Assembly: GCA_025093555.1 (NCBI GenBank)
Contig: JAIWNF010000058.1
Location: forward strand, 124,001-188,000
Origin: Circinella umbellata
Taxonomy: Eukaryota > Mucoromycota > Mucoromycetes > Mucorales > Lichtheimiaceae
DNA length: 64,000 nt
Direction: 5' to 3'
Shown here: piece after piece, positions 32,832-46,905 of the stretch
How the letters are laid out: each line of letters opens with the position of its first letter
Numbering within the stretch: position 1 is the first letter of the stretch
Program-made: the position numbers and the translations under genes
Notes under the pieces: generated by a model
Told to the model about the DNA's origin: nothing
Seen by the model: the letters and a program-made list of their open reading frames with translations, nothing else
Database searches by the model: none

Positions 32832-35737
32832 TTATGCTTGGCCATTTGCTTGCTCTCGAGCAGCCTCAATCAATGGTGAAAGAGAACGTAATGGATCTGC
32901 AGAAGTCAAAAATTTATGCTCCAACATACTATTCGCTGAGGGTCGTTGCTCCGGATCCACTTCTAATGTTCTTAATAAAAAGTCACGGAACGTTTCACTA
33001 AGTGATTCAGGATTTTGTAATTGTGGAGTACCATTCGTAGCAATCAAATAAAGTGCACGAAGGGGATTTTCATTAAGGTAAGGTGGTTCACCTTCTACCA
33101 TTTCGATAGCCATAATACCAAGAGACCAAATATCGACTTTTGGGCCATATTCTTTACGTGTAACGACTTCAGGGGCCATCTATTATATTATTAATTTCCA
33201 TTAGTCATTCATTGTATATATATGTGTGTGTGTTAAAAATTTCTACAGACAACTTACCCAATAAGGAGTTCCCACCATTGTTGTTCGCTTGGATTGACCC
33301 TCATTCAATTGAGCACAGAACCCAAAATCGGCTGTAATGAAAAAAGAAAGAATAGAATAGAGTGTTAAAATTTTTAACCTTTTCATTTACAAGAATTCCC
33401 TCGACCCATCCTTGCTTTTGATACATACTCAATTTGATATTTCCTTCTGAATCTAATAGAATATTATCACTTTTAATATCTCGATGAATAACTCCATTCA
33501 TATGTAAATGATGTAATCCTTTCAAAACTTCTTGACAAACGGCGGCAATCTGACCTTCCGTCATCATATTACATGTTACAACATCTGTTAAACTACCACC
33601 TTCCATGTATTCCATAATCACCCAAAGATCTCCTTTCCAGATATACGAGTCCATATAATTGACAATGTTAGGATGCATCGATTCTTTCATTACCATGATT
33701 TCATTAATGATAAGTTCTTTTTTGGGTTGTTGATCGACATTCATCTGTTTAATTGCAACAGGTACTTCTTTTTTACCGGCACGATGAGCAGTAAATACTC
33801 CACCAGACGCGCTGAAATACAGTATTAATATTATTTTAGAAAAAAGGAGTTCAATTTTATAGAATTATAAAATATCAATAACAATTCTCTTACCCTTGTC
33901 CAATTTTGATCATATCTTGATATAATTCTGTTGGATCTGCAATTGTACATACTTCACGCAACCGACACATCAAATTATCCGATTCTTCAGTATTGTTTTG
34001 CTTTGGTACACGGCGCTTGGTACCTGTAACAGTGGTTACACTATTTGATGCAGACGTTCTTACTTCTGCAGAGGCAGCGGCAGCGGCAGCGGCAGTAGTA
34101 GTAGTGGTAGTTGTCTGTTCGTTACCGTCTGTCTTTAAATTAAGCGAGTTTCTCGTACTGTTGTTATTGTTATTAACAACCAGATCCTTTGAAACAGGGC
34201 GTGATTGGTTATCCGCACAGCTTTGGGGATAGCTCGTTGATTTAGTTATTTCGGTATTAGAATCTATGATTGAAAATTCATACGTAACCCATATAGGTAT
34301 TATGTATCAGTATATGTACTAGTTCAAGCTGTCAGATTCAAAGTTATTCTATATGTACCGGAAATACTTGATCGATAGTTATGTATAGTTGTCTGGAATG
34401 AGGACGTAAAAATTTAGTTATTACTGGTTACAATAATTAAATGATTAAAAAATGAGAAAATGCTTACACCACTCCTTCTCTTTAATGATGAAGAATCATC
34501 TGTATCTCTAAGACTTGAAAGGGGACGACGGGTCGAACGTTTTGAAATGGAACCAGTATCAATGTCATCACTATTATTTGAATCTTTATGTAATTTTGGT
34601 TTATTTGATGTTATCATAGCTGATGAAATTGTTCCATTAGGTATCTTTTGCCATACAGCTTCTTCATCTCTTCCTTGTGATTCTTGATAAAACTCGATGG
34701 CTTTAATAACGGCCTAAATATATCCAATATATCAAGTATGTAAGTCTTTAATTTATATATGTATTTCTTTTACCTCCTACTCTTTTAGTTTTTTACAAAG
34801 TATTGAAATAAAAGCTTAGTAGTAAATTTGTTTGTTTCGTTACCTGAGGATTTTGTTCTTGCTCAGTTCGTGTAATGCCACTATGCTTAAGTAAAATATT
34901 CCAGTTTCCAGGTAAACCAGTAAATTCACCCGTATGAGCATCAAAACCGACATGTGTCACATGGCGTGTATTGTATGGTGATGAAATATCCAAATTTTTC
35001 AAACTAGAACTACTTGTTTCATTTGTATTACTTGATATGCCTGTTCCATTATTACTTGATAAAAGATCTAATAAAAACATAGTAGTATTCGTACATGATA
35101 AATTAAGAAAAAGGGAGTAATATAGCAGATCCAATTATTGATGAAACTCACCAACAACCTTATCCAAAACCCCTTTAAACGTTGATCTGTCGCGTGTTTT
35201 ATTATCCAAGGATGATACTCCGCGAATTGATTCATCACGCACAATCGATAAACTACCACTGGATTGCTGTTGTTGTAATAGTTGTTGTTTCGTTGAATAA
35301 TGTGATTTTTTTCGTAATTGTTGCTTTTGATGTTGTTGTTGTTGAGCAGCTAAGTAAGTTTGCGTAGACTGATTTGTGATTTGAACTGCAATCTGTTGTT
35401 GACTCGATAAATGACAAGATGGTCCAATTGCTCCAGTATTATATAGTTTTGTGACATGAGCCTTGCCTCCCAACGATAAAGTTCGAGATAAAGAAGGAGA
35501 CGATTTATGTGGTTTTAATGTATGTGCAATGGAATTACGGGAAGATGAAAACACATTGACAAGCGATCTTCGTGAGCTGGAATTATGAAGTGACGCTGCT
35601 AAAATGTTTGCAGAGAAGAAAAAAATAGTATGTCAGTAAAATAAATAGGAAATTATGCAACCGATTTTGACTGTGTAACCTTTCTCATTATCGTTGCCTG
35701 GGGATGCTCTTGATGTAGTGGCAGCGGCTGTTTCCAT
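32832..35737 (-). CDS. p21-activated (PAK/Ste20) protein kinase
   Basis: The multi-exon gene starts [16 protein letters not shown]. It has a Ser- and Gln-rich N-terminus, then a CRIB motif ([16 protein letters not shown], near 34980) that binds GTP-loaded Cdc42/Rac. After a low-complexity linker (TTTTTTAAAAAAA, near 34090) comes a complete kinase domain. It shows GQGASGGVF, VAIKQM with the ATP-anchoring Lys, HRDIKSDN with the catalytic Asp, [10 protein letters not shown] rebuilt across an intron, and MVGTPYWMAPEV. The C-terminus reads [20 protein letters not shown]. No pleckstrin domain is visible, so it resembles Ste20/Shk1-type rather than Cla4-type PAKs. It should act in polarity and MAP-kinase signalling. 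Confidence 0.92.
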
Positions 35738-37192
35738 GGTTACAAATTATATAATTAATAAAAAAAATACGGCAAATAGAAAATTTTGTTTGAGTTGCCA
35801 AGCGAGGAAGCAAAAAGATAAAAAAGAAAAAGAAAAAGAATTGTAATGTAGTTTATACAGCATAATAGGTATATTATAAGGGGCCGAGGGAACATATAAA
35901 GGATAGGGGGGTCAAAGAGTAGTAAAAAGTAAGTGAATAATATACTGGGCCTCCTTGATCAAAAAAAATGGCTATTTACTTGATTAAGTAATCGAAAACT
36001 CGAGGTTATCTCTCTCTGTTTTTCTTCTTCATTTCTATAAAAAGAGACCTGAACATATATACAAGAGAAATTACCAAATCTCACAAAACGAAAAAGAAAT
36101 TACTCAAATTATTCATTATATGCGCGTAAGGAGACAGGTGAGAAGAAAGTAGAAGGAGCAAAAAAAAGTGAGAGTGCATCAATTGCTATACATATTATAT
36201 ATCAAGAAAATGACGTAATACATATATATATATATATATATATATTTGTTCAAGAGAAATTGTATTAAAACCATATATATATTTAAATTGAAACGACAAT
36301 AGATAACCTTATTGTTTTTTAATTTAATTTTAAAATGATCAGTCTATAATAATATGAGCAATCTCCCTTTTTTCAATGTTCTTACGTTAGAATCTCTCAT
36401 TACATATATGAATTCCCAGTAAACAAAACATCATGGGGAAAGATATAAAGAAATAATATAATAACATATTAAACAATGAATAGCTTTTGCTTATGATAAA
36501 CTAGAAGGTCTTCATTACTAACCTTGTGTAATGACTGTGAGTGAGCTTAAGTACTTTCTTGAGAGTAAGCTCAAAGCTTTTGTAGCACTGACTATACATA
36601 TAAAATAATGTTGATGTGAGTTTTCTATCCATTGTAGTCACTGGACTGTTGTATCTTTAATTACTTTATTGCAGTTAACTGTTCTTCTAAAAATAAAAAT
36701 AAAACTTACCCTTAGTCGTACCGAAAATCCTCATAGCAATCCTCTACTAATAGAGTAACAGTCTTTATAAGCACAAGATGGTAGTATAATTATCAAGTGG
36801 TGTTAGCAAGCAGCATATCAGAAAACATTTCAAAGAAGTACTTATAATCATAAAAATATAGTTAATTGATTATTCAATGCGTCGCTTAAACACAAAGAAA
36901 CGCTATTTTATTTTGAGAATATACTAACATTAATTCTTCAGTTACTTGTTTTCTTTATATATCACCATCTGTTTTGTGAGCAACTATTTGAATTCAAAGT
37001 AGAGTAAATAAAATACATACATAAAAAAAATTGCCTAATGTAGTCCCCCCTCCCTCTTTCATTTCTGGGTTGATCTCTAGAGAGCCCTGTTCGGTGTCTT
37101 GCTGGCTTCATTCAAATTCATCCCAGCCACCCGGCATTTTATCTTTTTTTTTTACTCAAAGATCATCTTTTTTACATTTCACATAAAAAAAA
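35738..37192. other. Divergent intergenic region (PAK / Rrp7)
   Basis: It holds both promoters. A (TA)n microsatellite lies at 36222-36245. No other gene is seen. Confidence 0.5.
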
Positions 37193-38187
37193 ATGGTGAA
37201 AAAGAAATCAAAAACCTCAACAACAAAAGTAGCAGCAGCAACACAAAATAGTGATCCCGATCTGCAAGAATTCAATGGTTTTAAAGCGTTACCTGTTCTT
37301 GTTGCCAAAAACTGTCGACATTATATTTACATTAAAAAACATGAAACACGCTCAACAACCGATAATGCCAACGATCGATCATTATTTGTTTTGAACCTTC
37401 CTGTCGATACCACAGATAGTCATTTACAAGAATTATTCAATCAATATGGTCAAATTGAAAGTGTTCAATATCCTGGTAACAAGTTACCTAGTAGCGAAGA
37501 AGAACCAAAGAAAAAGAAAAAATATCGTACAAAAAAACAACAGCAAGAAGACGAAGAAGCAGAAAGACAACAAAAAGCTGTTTATTTACGACGGATATTT
37601 GAAAGTGGATCATTTGCTCATGTTGTATTTAAGTCAAGTGAAGATTTGGATCGTGTATTAGATATGCCTCATCAAGATAAAAAATGGAAAGCAGAAACAA
37701 AACAGCAACCTTTAGGTTTAAAACGTAAGTTTGAAAAAAAAGCCAAGGAGGTGTAGTTATTTATACCATGTTATATAATTAACCAAATGTATATAAAAAA
37801 CACCTCATAATATATACAGGATATATTCGCCAATATAATATTGAACGGCCTGATCATGATCAATTACAACAACAAGTTAATGCATTTATGCTCAAGTTTA
37901 CAGCAAGCGAATATGAAAAGGAACGTGAAGCACAAGAGCGCATGAACAAAATGGATGATGATGGATTCACAGTTGTATCACGTGTTAGAAAGGGTATAGC
38001 GTCAGCTACTCAACAACAACCTATTGAGCAACCAAAGAAGAAAAAGATGGGTGATCTTAATGATTTCTATCGGTTCCAATTACGTCAACAAAAACAAAAT
38101 GAATTGCAACAACTTCGAGAACGTTTTGAACAAGATAAACAAAAGATTGAACAACAAAAACAATCTCGAAGATTTAAACCTTATTAA
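37193..38187 (+). CDS. RRP7: Ribosomal RNA-processing protein 7
   Basis: Two exons (37193-37724 and 37820-38187) give 299 residues. The N-terminus is basic (MVKKKSKTSTTK). FNGFKALPV and RHYIYIKKHE match the Rrp7 entry, followed by an RRM-like domain (RSLFVLNLPVDTTDSHLQEL) with a Lys/Glu-rich insert. The C-terminal Rrp7 domain is clear: DDDGFTVVSRVRKG, then DLNDFYRFQLRQQK and a helix ending SRRFKPY. In yeast Rrp7 joins the UTP-C complex and is needed for 18S rRNA processing in the nucleolus. Length and ends agree with the family. It is convergent with the Gα gene, with 655 bases between stops. Confidence 0.9.
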
Positions 38188-38842
38188 TTTATATATATAC
38201 ACACACACATATATTCTCTCCATCTTCCCTGTCCTCTATTTATCTATCCATTGATTTCCATTTCAAGCACTCACATTTTGCATCTTTGTATTTATCACTC
38301 CTCAACGCTTTCAAAAAATGACAATAGTAATAACAATATAGCATTATTAAAAAAAGAAATAATATTTATTTAATAAGAATCAAATATTATCTTTTCTTGT
38401 TTATTATTATTATTATATAAGAAAAGGATGAAAAAAAAATACAACTTGAAACGAAAGAAGAAAATAAAAAAAGGGGGTGTCTTTAGTATAGGTGTAGGTT
38501 TGAAGTGTATAAAAGTGTGTTAACAAGGGACAAAAAAGATAGATAATTTACAAGAAAAAAACAATGTAGTTTAGTGTGTGTAAGTTGTAATAGATGTAAT
38601 AAGTTATAAGAAGAAGAAAAAGAACAAATATAAGCTCAAAAGTTTAGGGTATATCTCTAATGAGCAAAATATATAGCAAATAATTGTAATAATAATAAGA
38701 TAATAAAAAAAGGATAGTGATGGGGGTAGATGGTTGTATAAGTGGAACAATGGCAGTCTTTTTTTGTTTTTTGCGTAGATGAATGTGTAAGTTTGAATAA
38801 TTAGTGATAAATTATAATGATTGAATGAAAAGGGGGCTATTT
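38188..38842. other. Convergent 3' flanks of RRP7 and the Gα gene
   Basis: A/T- and A/G-rich DNA with no reading frame. It should hold both 3' UTRs. Confidence 0.5.
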
Positions 38843-40834
38843 TTATAGTAAAAGAGTTTGAACATTTTCATGGAGAATACTGTCAGAAACAGAATTCATA
38901 ACATGCCCCAGTAAGCGGGTATCGGTTGCTACTGTATAATGCACGTAAATTTGTTTTCTTGTGCTACGATTTAACATTTCAAATCGTTTACGGAAATAAT
39001 CTGCTGCTTGATTATAATCCTTGGACGGACCTAATTATATACATATATATCGATAGATTTATTAATTTATCTCTCTATAGGTCCACAGAAATGATATGAG
39101 TATATTAGTATCTCTGTATGTGTATCCTTACCAGTATAGTCTGGAAAATATGCTTTGATAGGTGAAATACGAAGTTTTCGTCTAAATACGTCAACCTTAT
39201 TCAAAAACAAAATCATTGACGTATTTGTAAACCATTTAGAATTACATATCGAATCAAAAAGCATTAATGCTTCATACATCTATAGATAAAGGTACACAAG
39301 GATGTATTAGCTTCCATTTCAGTAATCTGTACCGCATAATGTATATATTCCCGTTGTTATCCCCTTTGTTTCCAGTAACAAAAAAAATATGGTTAATCGA
39401 ACCTGATTCTAAGATTATCAACAAAAAAAATTGTATTTGGTTAACTAACACTCGACAATAATATATAAATATGAATATATATAAAGAAAAAGAGCTTACA
39501 GAATCACGATCTTCGACTAGACAACAGTCATATCCACTGATAGCGACCACAAATAAAACTGAAGCAACGTTTTCAAAACAATGAATCCTAATTATAGTAG
39601 AAACAGCAAATGATGGTAATGTTAATGTCAGACCATTCATTTTTTACTTTTCCTCTTTCTATATCCTCTTTAAATTTTTTCCTTCTTTTCGTCCAGTTTT
39701 ACCATTTCTTTCGTTCACTTCGTTGACCTCCTACGTCGCACATTCGATAAATGATTGGCCCATTACGGAAAGTAGTTTCGACAATACCTATTAATAGGGT
39801 TGAATTAAAATTTTATTTTGTGTGCCCTCAAGTATATAGTACGTATATACATATAGCTTCATTTCTTTTTATCACGATATTAAAAATACCAATAATTATA
39901 ATAAGAAGGGTATAGTTTACCAGTTGTCTTTATCCTGCATTGAATGATATCCTGATCCGTTGGTACATAATCCGGTTGAAATACTCGATCAAGATCGTCA
40001 TAAAAACTATAATAATAGAAAATAAAAGTATCACACAAACAAGCTTTTTAATTAGCGGAGAAACTTATAAAACCCGAGAATGTGGCCACTTTTCTTTTAA
40101 CTTACAATTGAACATTATCATTCAGAGCAAAAGTGTGTCCCTTTCTAAAGGCCTCTTGAATTCCATCATCTTGCCATAATGATTTTAATGGATATAAATA
40201 TTCGCTTGGAAATGGCATACCATGATTCACCATAGGTAACGATTCAAATAATGAAATGTATGCCTAATTTTTTTTAATATGAAAATTGATTAAAATTTTA
40301 AAAAAAAAAGTTGCTTAGTTACCATCAAAAAAAGTGGAGTTACTAAAGTGACCAGGGCTCTTTTTTATTTTTATTTTGCTTACCCAATTTGTTTGGTTTT
40401 CTAAAGTGTATTGTAATTCATGCATTGATTCCAATAGAGATTGCATAGCTGATAAAATATTACCAAATATCACTAATCGAAATGCTTCTCTTTCCGCTAC
40501 AGAAAATCCAGATGCGTGAATAAGACGCATTTGTTTCAATACGGTCGATTTACCAGAATCGCCGGCACCTGTTATCGTTATTATTTTATATTTTAAAATA
40601 AATAAATAAAGTAATATATGATTGATTAGACAAAAAAGAATAGATGTGTTGTCCACGAGGGTCATATGATACTGGCATGTGTTAATTATTCTCGAGGCTA
40701 TTCCTATCTTTATATTATTTTTTTGATATTTTACCTAACAGTAAGATTTTGACTTCTCGATTCAATCGCTTTTGATCATTTTTAATTTGTTTGTCAATTG
40801 CTTTACTTTTACTAGCACTATGACTATTCCCCAT
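38843..40834 (-). CDS. Heterotrimeric G-protein alpha subunit
   Basis: Several exons encode about 350 residues, the normal length. The start MGNSHSASK has Gly2 and Ser6, a myristoylation context, but no Cys3 for palmitoylation. G1 is GAGDSGKST (Glu is usual where Asp stands). Switch I is CRIKTTGIVETTF with the catalytic Arg, G3 [13 protein letters not shown]4 LFLNKVD, and G5 TVATDT where TCAT is typical. The helical domain lies between G1 and switch I. The C-terminus reads HENVQTLLL. It should couple a receptor to cAMP or MAP-kinase signalling from the plasma membrane. The Gln of G3 and the Arg are intact, so GTPase activity is expected. Mucoralean fungi carry many Gα paralogues, so the subgroup is not set. 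Confidence 0.9.
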
Positions 40835-43470
40835 TACTATTATTAATATATTTATATGTATATATATAAATATATATACTATGCTTATTTGGGTTGTACG
40901 AAGTTAATATAAAGGAATGGAATGTGAATAAAAAGGAAAAACTGAGGTTTAATAAAAATAAAAATAAAAAAGAAGAGGGGTTTTTTTTAAAAAAAAATGT
41001 ACAAAAAGAAGAGGTGTTATAAAATCACCAAAACAAAACCGAAAAAAAAGTTGCAATGGAAGGGTGAGATGAAGAAAGTGAAAGAGAAACAAGACGACTG
41101 CCCTATTTTCTGAGTGTTTGACAGATGTTTTTTTTTTTTTGGTTAAAAAAAATAAGTTGAGTTGAGAAATAAAAAAAAAAGAGAACCTGTTTTGTTTTTA
41201 AGTGTGTGAGAGTTGTATGTGTATGTTGTTTTGTGTTCATATCCATTAATAATCTAAATGGGGTGTCGAGTTTCACAAAAGTAGTAGTGTATTAAACCTC
41301 ATCATTACACACAATACGTACACAATAATCCACATAAAAAGATTTACATGCATATCACGATCAAGCTTTTATTTTATTTTTCTTTTTGATCTTATCATTG
41401 TTATTGTTATTATTTTCATTTCACAAAAGTTTGATATTCTATATTAATATATTGTTCATTTTTCATTTCCAATTACAGATTCATACCGCGTCATCCCTTT
41501 GATATGATAATATGTAACAGTCGGCAAGTAAAGGCCAAAAAAAAAAGGAAGGCGCGCTGTTATTAATTTTTTCTATACTTTCCTTTTCAATCGCAACAAT
41601 CATTCGGCTTTTCCGGTTTCAGATGAGAAAAAAAAGTAACAGAATCTCCCCCACTCATTAATTTAGTATTTTTTATTGTTTCTTGTCAATCATGAAAACA
41701 TAATTATAAAAAAGGTACACAATGTTAGCTTTTAACAATAACAATTTAATTTGTTTTCTTTTTTACATATACACACTCACTTATTAACCCACATATAATT
41801 ACATAATAATAAGAAATATAGATTAAAAATATATAAATCCAAAGAAAGCGAGTGATCGATCACCTTGGAAACGTGGCTATATATTTTTTCTTTTTGGTGT
41901 CAAAAATAAAATAAAAAAAGAAAGCGGATTAAACAATTCTTTGGTATCACAATGCACTAAAGTAATAAAAAGCACACAAGGCAATTAAAACTGACTTGCA
42001 AAATGTTTTCTGTGTTACAATCTTGTTTTTGAACCCTATTCAAAAAGATACTTCTCTTTTTTCTCTATTCATATAAATATACACCGAGTCCCTGGAAAAA
42101 ATAAAACTACTTTCGTACCTGATTCATATTTTTGCTTCCTTGTTATTATTATAGCTATTACTATAATTGCTATTGTAGCTGTTGTTATTAGTGCGTTCTA
42201 TTATCATCCAAGTTTTACTTTTACAAACAAGTCTGAGCTATATTCAGATTCAAAACCGCGGCTTTATCTGTTGTATTAATAGTTTATAAGCCAAGTTTTC
42301 TTTTACTATCACTATTGTGTCGCCGCACAGACAACAATGACATCCGCTCTATAAAAAATTCGGTCCAGCCCTCAAAACGTGTCGATCAAGGACAACACGT
42401 GAGATAATGGTTTTCTATACAATAGTTTTGAAGAATTAGAAAAGGAAGACCGCTTTGTTGACATTTATATAAAGTAAAAAAAAGGTAATTTAATTTTTTT
42501 TAATGTTTCAGGTAACAGAATTTTTAGGGGGATATGGGAAAATTGTACACAATAAACAATAAACACAAGGAGTGGATGATGATCGACCATCTTGGTTTTT
42601 TCCCCTACTATATATACTATACTTAATAATAGTTACTCCAATGTTGTTGCTCACTGCTGTCAAATAAAACAATAAAGCTTCGTCATCGTTATAACTTGTT
42701 TAATTATTCTTACTTTATAATCATCTCTTTATAAAATCCTCTTGTTGTCAACAATAATATACCACACTATTATTTCATAAGGTAATTCATAATATTGAAA
42801 CAATTTCAAATATTTATATTTTTTGGTTTATTTATTTATACTTACCTGTTACCCACTAATTAATAATAATAAAAGGTAAACAATAAATAAGACTGACCAC
42901 ATGAACCAATTATTATTATTATGCTAAAGTAGCTATATATGTATATGATGTTCATCATTCATCATTCATCATATGTACTCTTATTAGAATGTTGCTACGC
43001 AACATAAAAATATCTCACTTGATAATACACAGGAAGATGATGATACTGAAATCACAAGAACATATATCAATGTGGCTACCTAGCAACATCCAGATTTTAC
43101 TGGACATCGAATTTATAATACTATTATTGGTGTATTAAAATTTAACCGAATTTTTTTTTTAATTGCATGGAGTATGAATGTAATGCAATGCTATTTTGCA
43201 CATATTTTTTTTCTAACCTTTCTCTCTTTCTCTTTTTTACTTCTTTTTATAACCTTTTTCTTTTTTTTTTTTTGAATAAAAAGGTAAATTTCAACATTTC
43301 TTGGTCAACAATTAATTTATTGTACTGAAAAAAAAAAAGAAAACTCATTGGGACCTTTTTCTTCTCCACTCATTCTCAACGGCCGAAAAAAAAGGGGTGT
43401 GGAACCAGAAAAAGGAAAAGTGTGTATATGAGTTGTTGTGTGTATTACCATTTTATTACACAACCACAAT
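40835..43470. other. Long divergent intergenic region (Gα / Iml2-like)
   Basis: 2.6 kb without a supportable exon. It is rich in poly-A/T and pyrimidine tracts and contains one palindromic cacgtg (near 42398). It should hold both promoters and could hide a non-coding transcript, but nothing in the sequence shows one. Confidence 0.45.
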
Positions 43471-46400
43471 ATGTTCCGCCATCAACTTTCGAGATTGACA
43501 TCTTATACATTTAAATATACTGGCATGGGTGGAACAACATCTCAGCAAGAACAAGATACTTTACCTTCACAGCAATTAATTGAATACTGGGTGGCGGAAG
43601 CACAACGTGGTTTGGTATGTTAATGGCTTTGCACGTGTATTTTGTTTTCTTTTGTAACTTCCGATATATACCATATCACACCTCTCTCTTTCTTTCTACG
43701 CTCTTTCTTTCTTTCTCCTCTCCTCCCCCCTCTTTTTTTTGTTTAAAACCATAAAAAAAGCAAAAAGTTAATTTTCTTCTCCTTTTTTCTACTTGGTTTC
43801 TATCTTTTCTGTCTCCCTTTTTCTTGCTCCCCAAACAACAACAACAATAACATTTATTATATAGGATGCACTCCTCAATGATCAATTCGATCAAGCCGAA
43901 GCAATTCTTTCTCAACATGCTTCTATTTCTCCATTTCATGCGGTTGCTTATGCATTAATGGCGTATGTAGAAGCTATGCTTGCCTTTGATATCGAAAAAA
44001 TTCGAATTGCTTCTGCAAGAATTGTTGCAGCTGAAGATTTAGCACGACAATATGGTCGACGTGTAAGAAAACGAGGTTGGAATGGTAACGCCACCATTCC
44101 ATTGACAACTACTACTACTACTACAACTACAACTAGTACAACTAGTACAACAAGTGCGACAAGTACTCCTTCTCTTTCCCCTGAAGAAGATAATGATGAA
44201 CAAATATCAATTACATTCAATGACGATGAAAGTAATACTCGAAAATCACGTAAAAATAATCAGACAATTGATTTTATCGATTTATCTACGACAACAGCAA
44301 GTAGTAGTAGCAGTAGTAGTAGCAGTACGAGTAGTAGTAGTTGTGATAGTAATAGTAGTAATGTTGGGAATAAAAGTAATGCTTCTTCCTCTTCAATAAA
44401 CTCCGTCATGACAGCACCTGAAGAGCAGGATCAAGAAGTACCACTTGAACAACAACGACAACAACCTACAACAGAAACAAAGACAACAAAAGATATGAGA
44501 AAGATGTTTGATCTTCAATGTGAATTACTGGAAATCAACTGTATATTAATGGGTGCAACTACACAATTCATGGGAAATAGTTGGCTCGAATATATGAAAG
44601 CTACATATCGACTCCGCAAATCCTATAAAATGTATGAACACATGTTTACCAATTTAACTGGACAAAAACCAAGTGATTTTGCTACTGTATTAAAAAAACA
44701 AAATGGTAGACGGAAACAGCAACAAGAATCAGAAAAAGAAGAATCTAAAGCACCTTTAGCATCGGCAAAAGCAACAACAACAAGACAGTTTATGAAGCAT
44801 TCATCTTTTTCTACAGGAACAACATCATCGACAAAAAAGAATGAGAAACGATTTAGTTTATTTGGTTTACCAACAGCTGCTGGCAACTTACGTCGTAAAC
44901 CAAGTAGTATCCGTTCCTGGAATTCATCAAGACGATCTTCATCATCTTCATCATGCATTTATAATAATAATAATAATAATAATACTGAAAGTAGTGAGGA
45001 TAATGATAAACACAAACAACAACAGGAAGATGGAAAACAGAAAAATGATAGTACAGTAGAAAGTGGAGTACTTTTTGGCATTGGTTTATTTACTTTAATC
45101 TTTTCTTTATTGCCACCAAAAGGTATCGTATTACAAAAAAAAAGAGATAGAACAAAGAGATAATGTATGTTTATAAAAAGTAAATACATCTATTAACATA
45201 TATGTTCGTAAAAATTATCTTATAGTCAACAAAATACTCAATACACTTGGTTTCCATTCATCACGACCTTTTGCTTTACATGTTCTTCAAAAATCATATC
45301 AAAGCAATGGACTTTATTCTGGTTTAAGCGCATTAACTTTACTAGTTTATTTCACCAATCTTTCTTTATTTATTCATCCACGGTTATTACCTAATTCCAT
45401 GACTCCAGAAATAGCACGTACTATGTTAAATCATATGAAGATAAAGTATCCAAATAGCAAAATTTGGGAACTGTTAGAAGGAAAATTATGTAAAATGGAA
45501 GGAAAACCAAGAAAAGGAGTTGAAATATTACGTGATGCAAGACGTAGACATAGTATCTATCGAGTCGATCTTGGTGGTGGTACAAAGAAATGGGTTAATC
45601 TTGAAACTACCGATCATGAACATCAAACAGAAGAAACAAAAAGGAATCGATTGGTTATAAGTGAATTGGCTCAGTTACAAGGTTTAGCTATTTATGAAAT
45701 GGGATGGTAAGCAAAAGAAAAAGAACTTATTTTTTCAATATATTTAAAGAAAAAAGTTTTATTAAAATGTAATTTATATTGGGTGGGGAAAATAATTATG
45801 ATATTTAAGGGCACAAGTATTCCTTGGTGATTATTTCCAAGCATCTGAAACGTTTTTCCGACTAGAAAGTATGAATAACTGGTCCCGTGCGTTTTATCAT
45901 TATATTGCAACATGTTGTATGTTTGCTGATGAACAATATGATAAGGCTGGTATGGAATTTCAACAAATTCCCAATATTTTGGAACGTAAACGACAATTAG
46001 GAGGTCGCCTTTTACCCAACGAAATGTTTGCAGAACGTAAAATTAAACGATGGAAAGAAAAAGCACATACATTATTGTCCCAAGGGAATTATGTACCTCC
46101 TCATTTAAAATGGATGCCTGCTGCTGCAACAACAACAACTGCAGCCTCTCAGCAATCACCACAACAACGACAACAGATTCATATGCAAGAACGCTATTTG
46201 TTATTAGATGGGGAATTATTGAAACAAGTAGTCACTGTAAATCCATTATGGGAACTCACTTATCTTTGGAATGGAATTCCCCAATTATCCAAGGAAATGC
46301 TTAATACAATGAAAGAACAGCTACAATCTGCTATCAATGAACAAGAAAACCAGCAGCAGCAACAACAACAACAAGAAATGGAAAATGGGCGACGTCAATA

Positions 46401-46905
46401 TCAATCATCTGATCTGGCTATTTTACAACTCATTCTTGGCGCTGTATTACGTGAACAAGGAGAATTTGCTATGGCTGAAAAGTATTTCCAATCGACCATT
46501 GTGATGGATTCTCAAATACATGAGGATCGTTGGGTAGTACCTTATGCCATGTATGAATTAGCAGTATTAAGCTGTTTCCGGATACAACAAAGCACAAATA
46601 CGGATCTGCAACATCTTATACCCGAAATTCGGAGCTTAATTAAACAGGCTGAACAATATTTCCAGCATGCACGCCGTAATGGGAATCAACCTAATAATGA
46701 TTCTGACAATGATGAGGATGATAATGATGATCAGACCACAATCCCGAATAACAATGATAATAGTAATACCAACAATAGTAACAATAATACTGATTCATCA
46801 TCATCGGCTGCAGATGAAGGAGATCATCATGACTGGGACAGTCGATTACATATTCGTTGTCAACTTTTAATGGAGAAAGTGGATGAGTTATCTTTATGTG
46901 ACTAA
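43471..46905 (+). CDS. Iml2/TTC39-family TPR protein
   Basis: Exons 43471-43614, 43865-45122, 45226-45706 and 45810-46905 join in frame to 992 residues. The N-terminal helical part reads LLNDQFDQAEAILSQHAS and HAVAYALMAYVEAMLAFD. A long low-complexity insert (Thr, Ser, Gln; about residues 125-310) follows. Next come CELLEINCILMGATTQFMG, a hydrophobic stretch (SGVLFGIGLFTLIFSLLPPK) and Iml2-type blocks (LSALTLLVYFTN, EGKLCKMEGKPRKGVEIL, MNNWSRAFYHYIATCCMFAD). TPR-like repeats continue to DWDSRLHIRCQLLM. Yeast Iml2 takes part in inclusion-body clearance at lipid droplets and mitochondria; TTC39 proteins are the animal relatives. The start was chosen as the ATG at 43471 because the frame before it has no ATG. 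Confidence 0.82.

Noticed and set aside
43438..43470. Longer start for the Iml2-like protein
   Set aside because: The frame at 43438 opens with GTG, not ATG, so the first in-frame ATG is 43471.
43948..44220. Minus-strand open frame of about 90 codons
   Set aside because: It is the reverse of the Thr-repeat coding sequence in the Iml2-like exon, and its Val run is just the complement.
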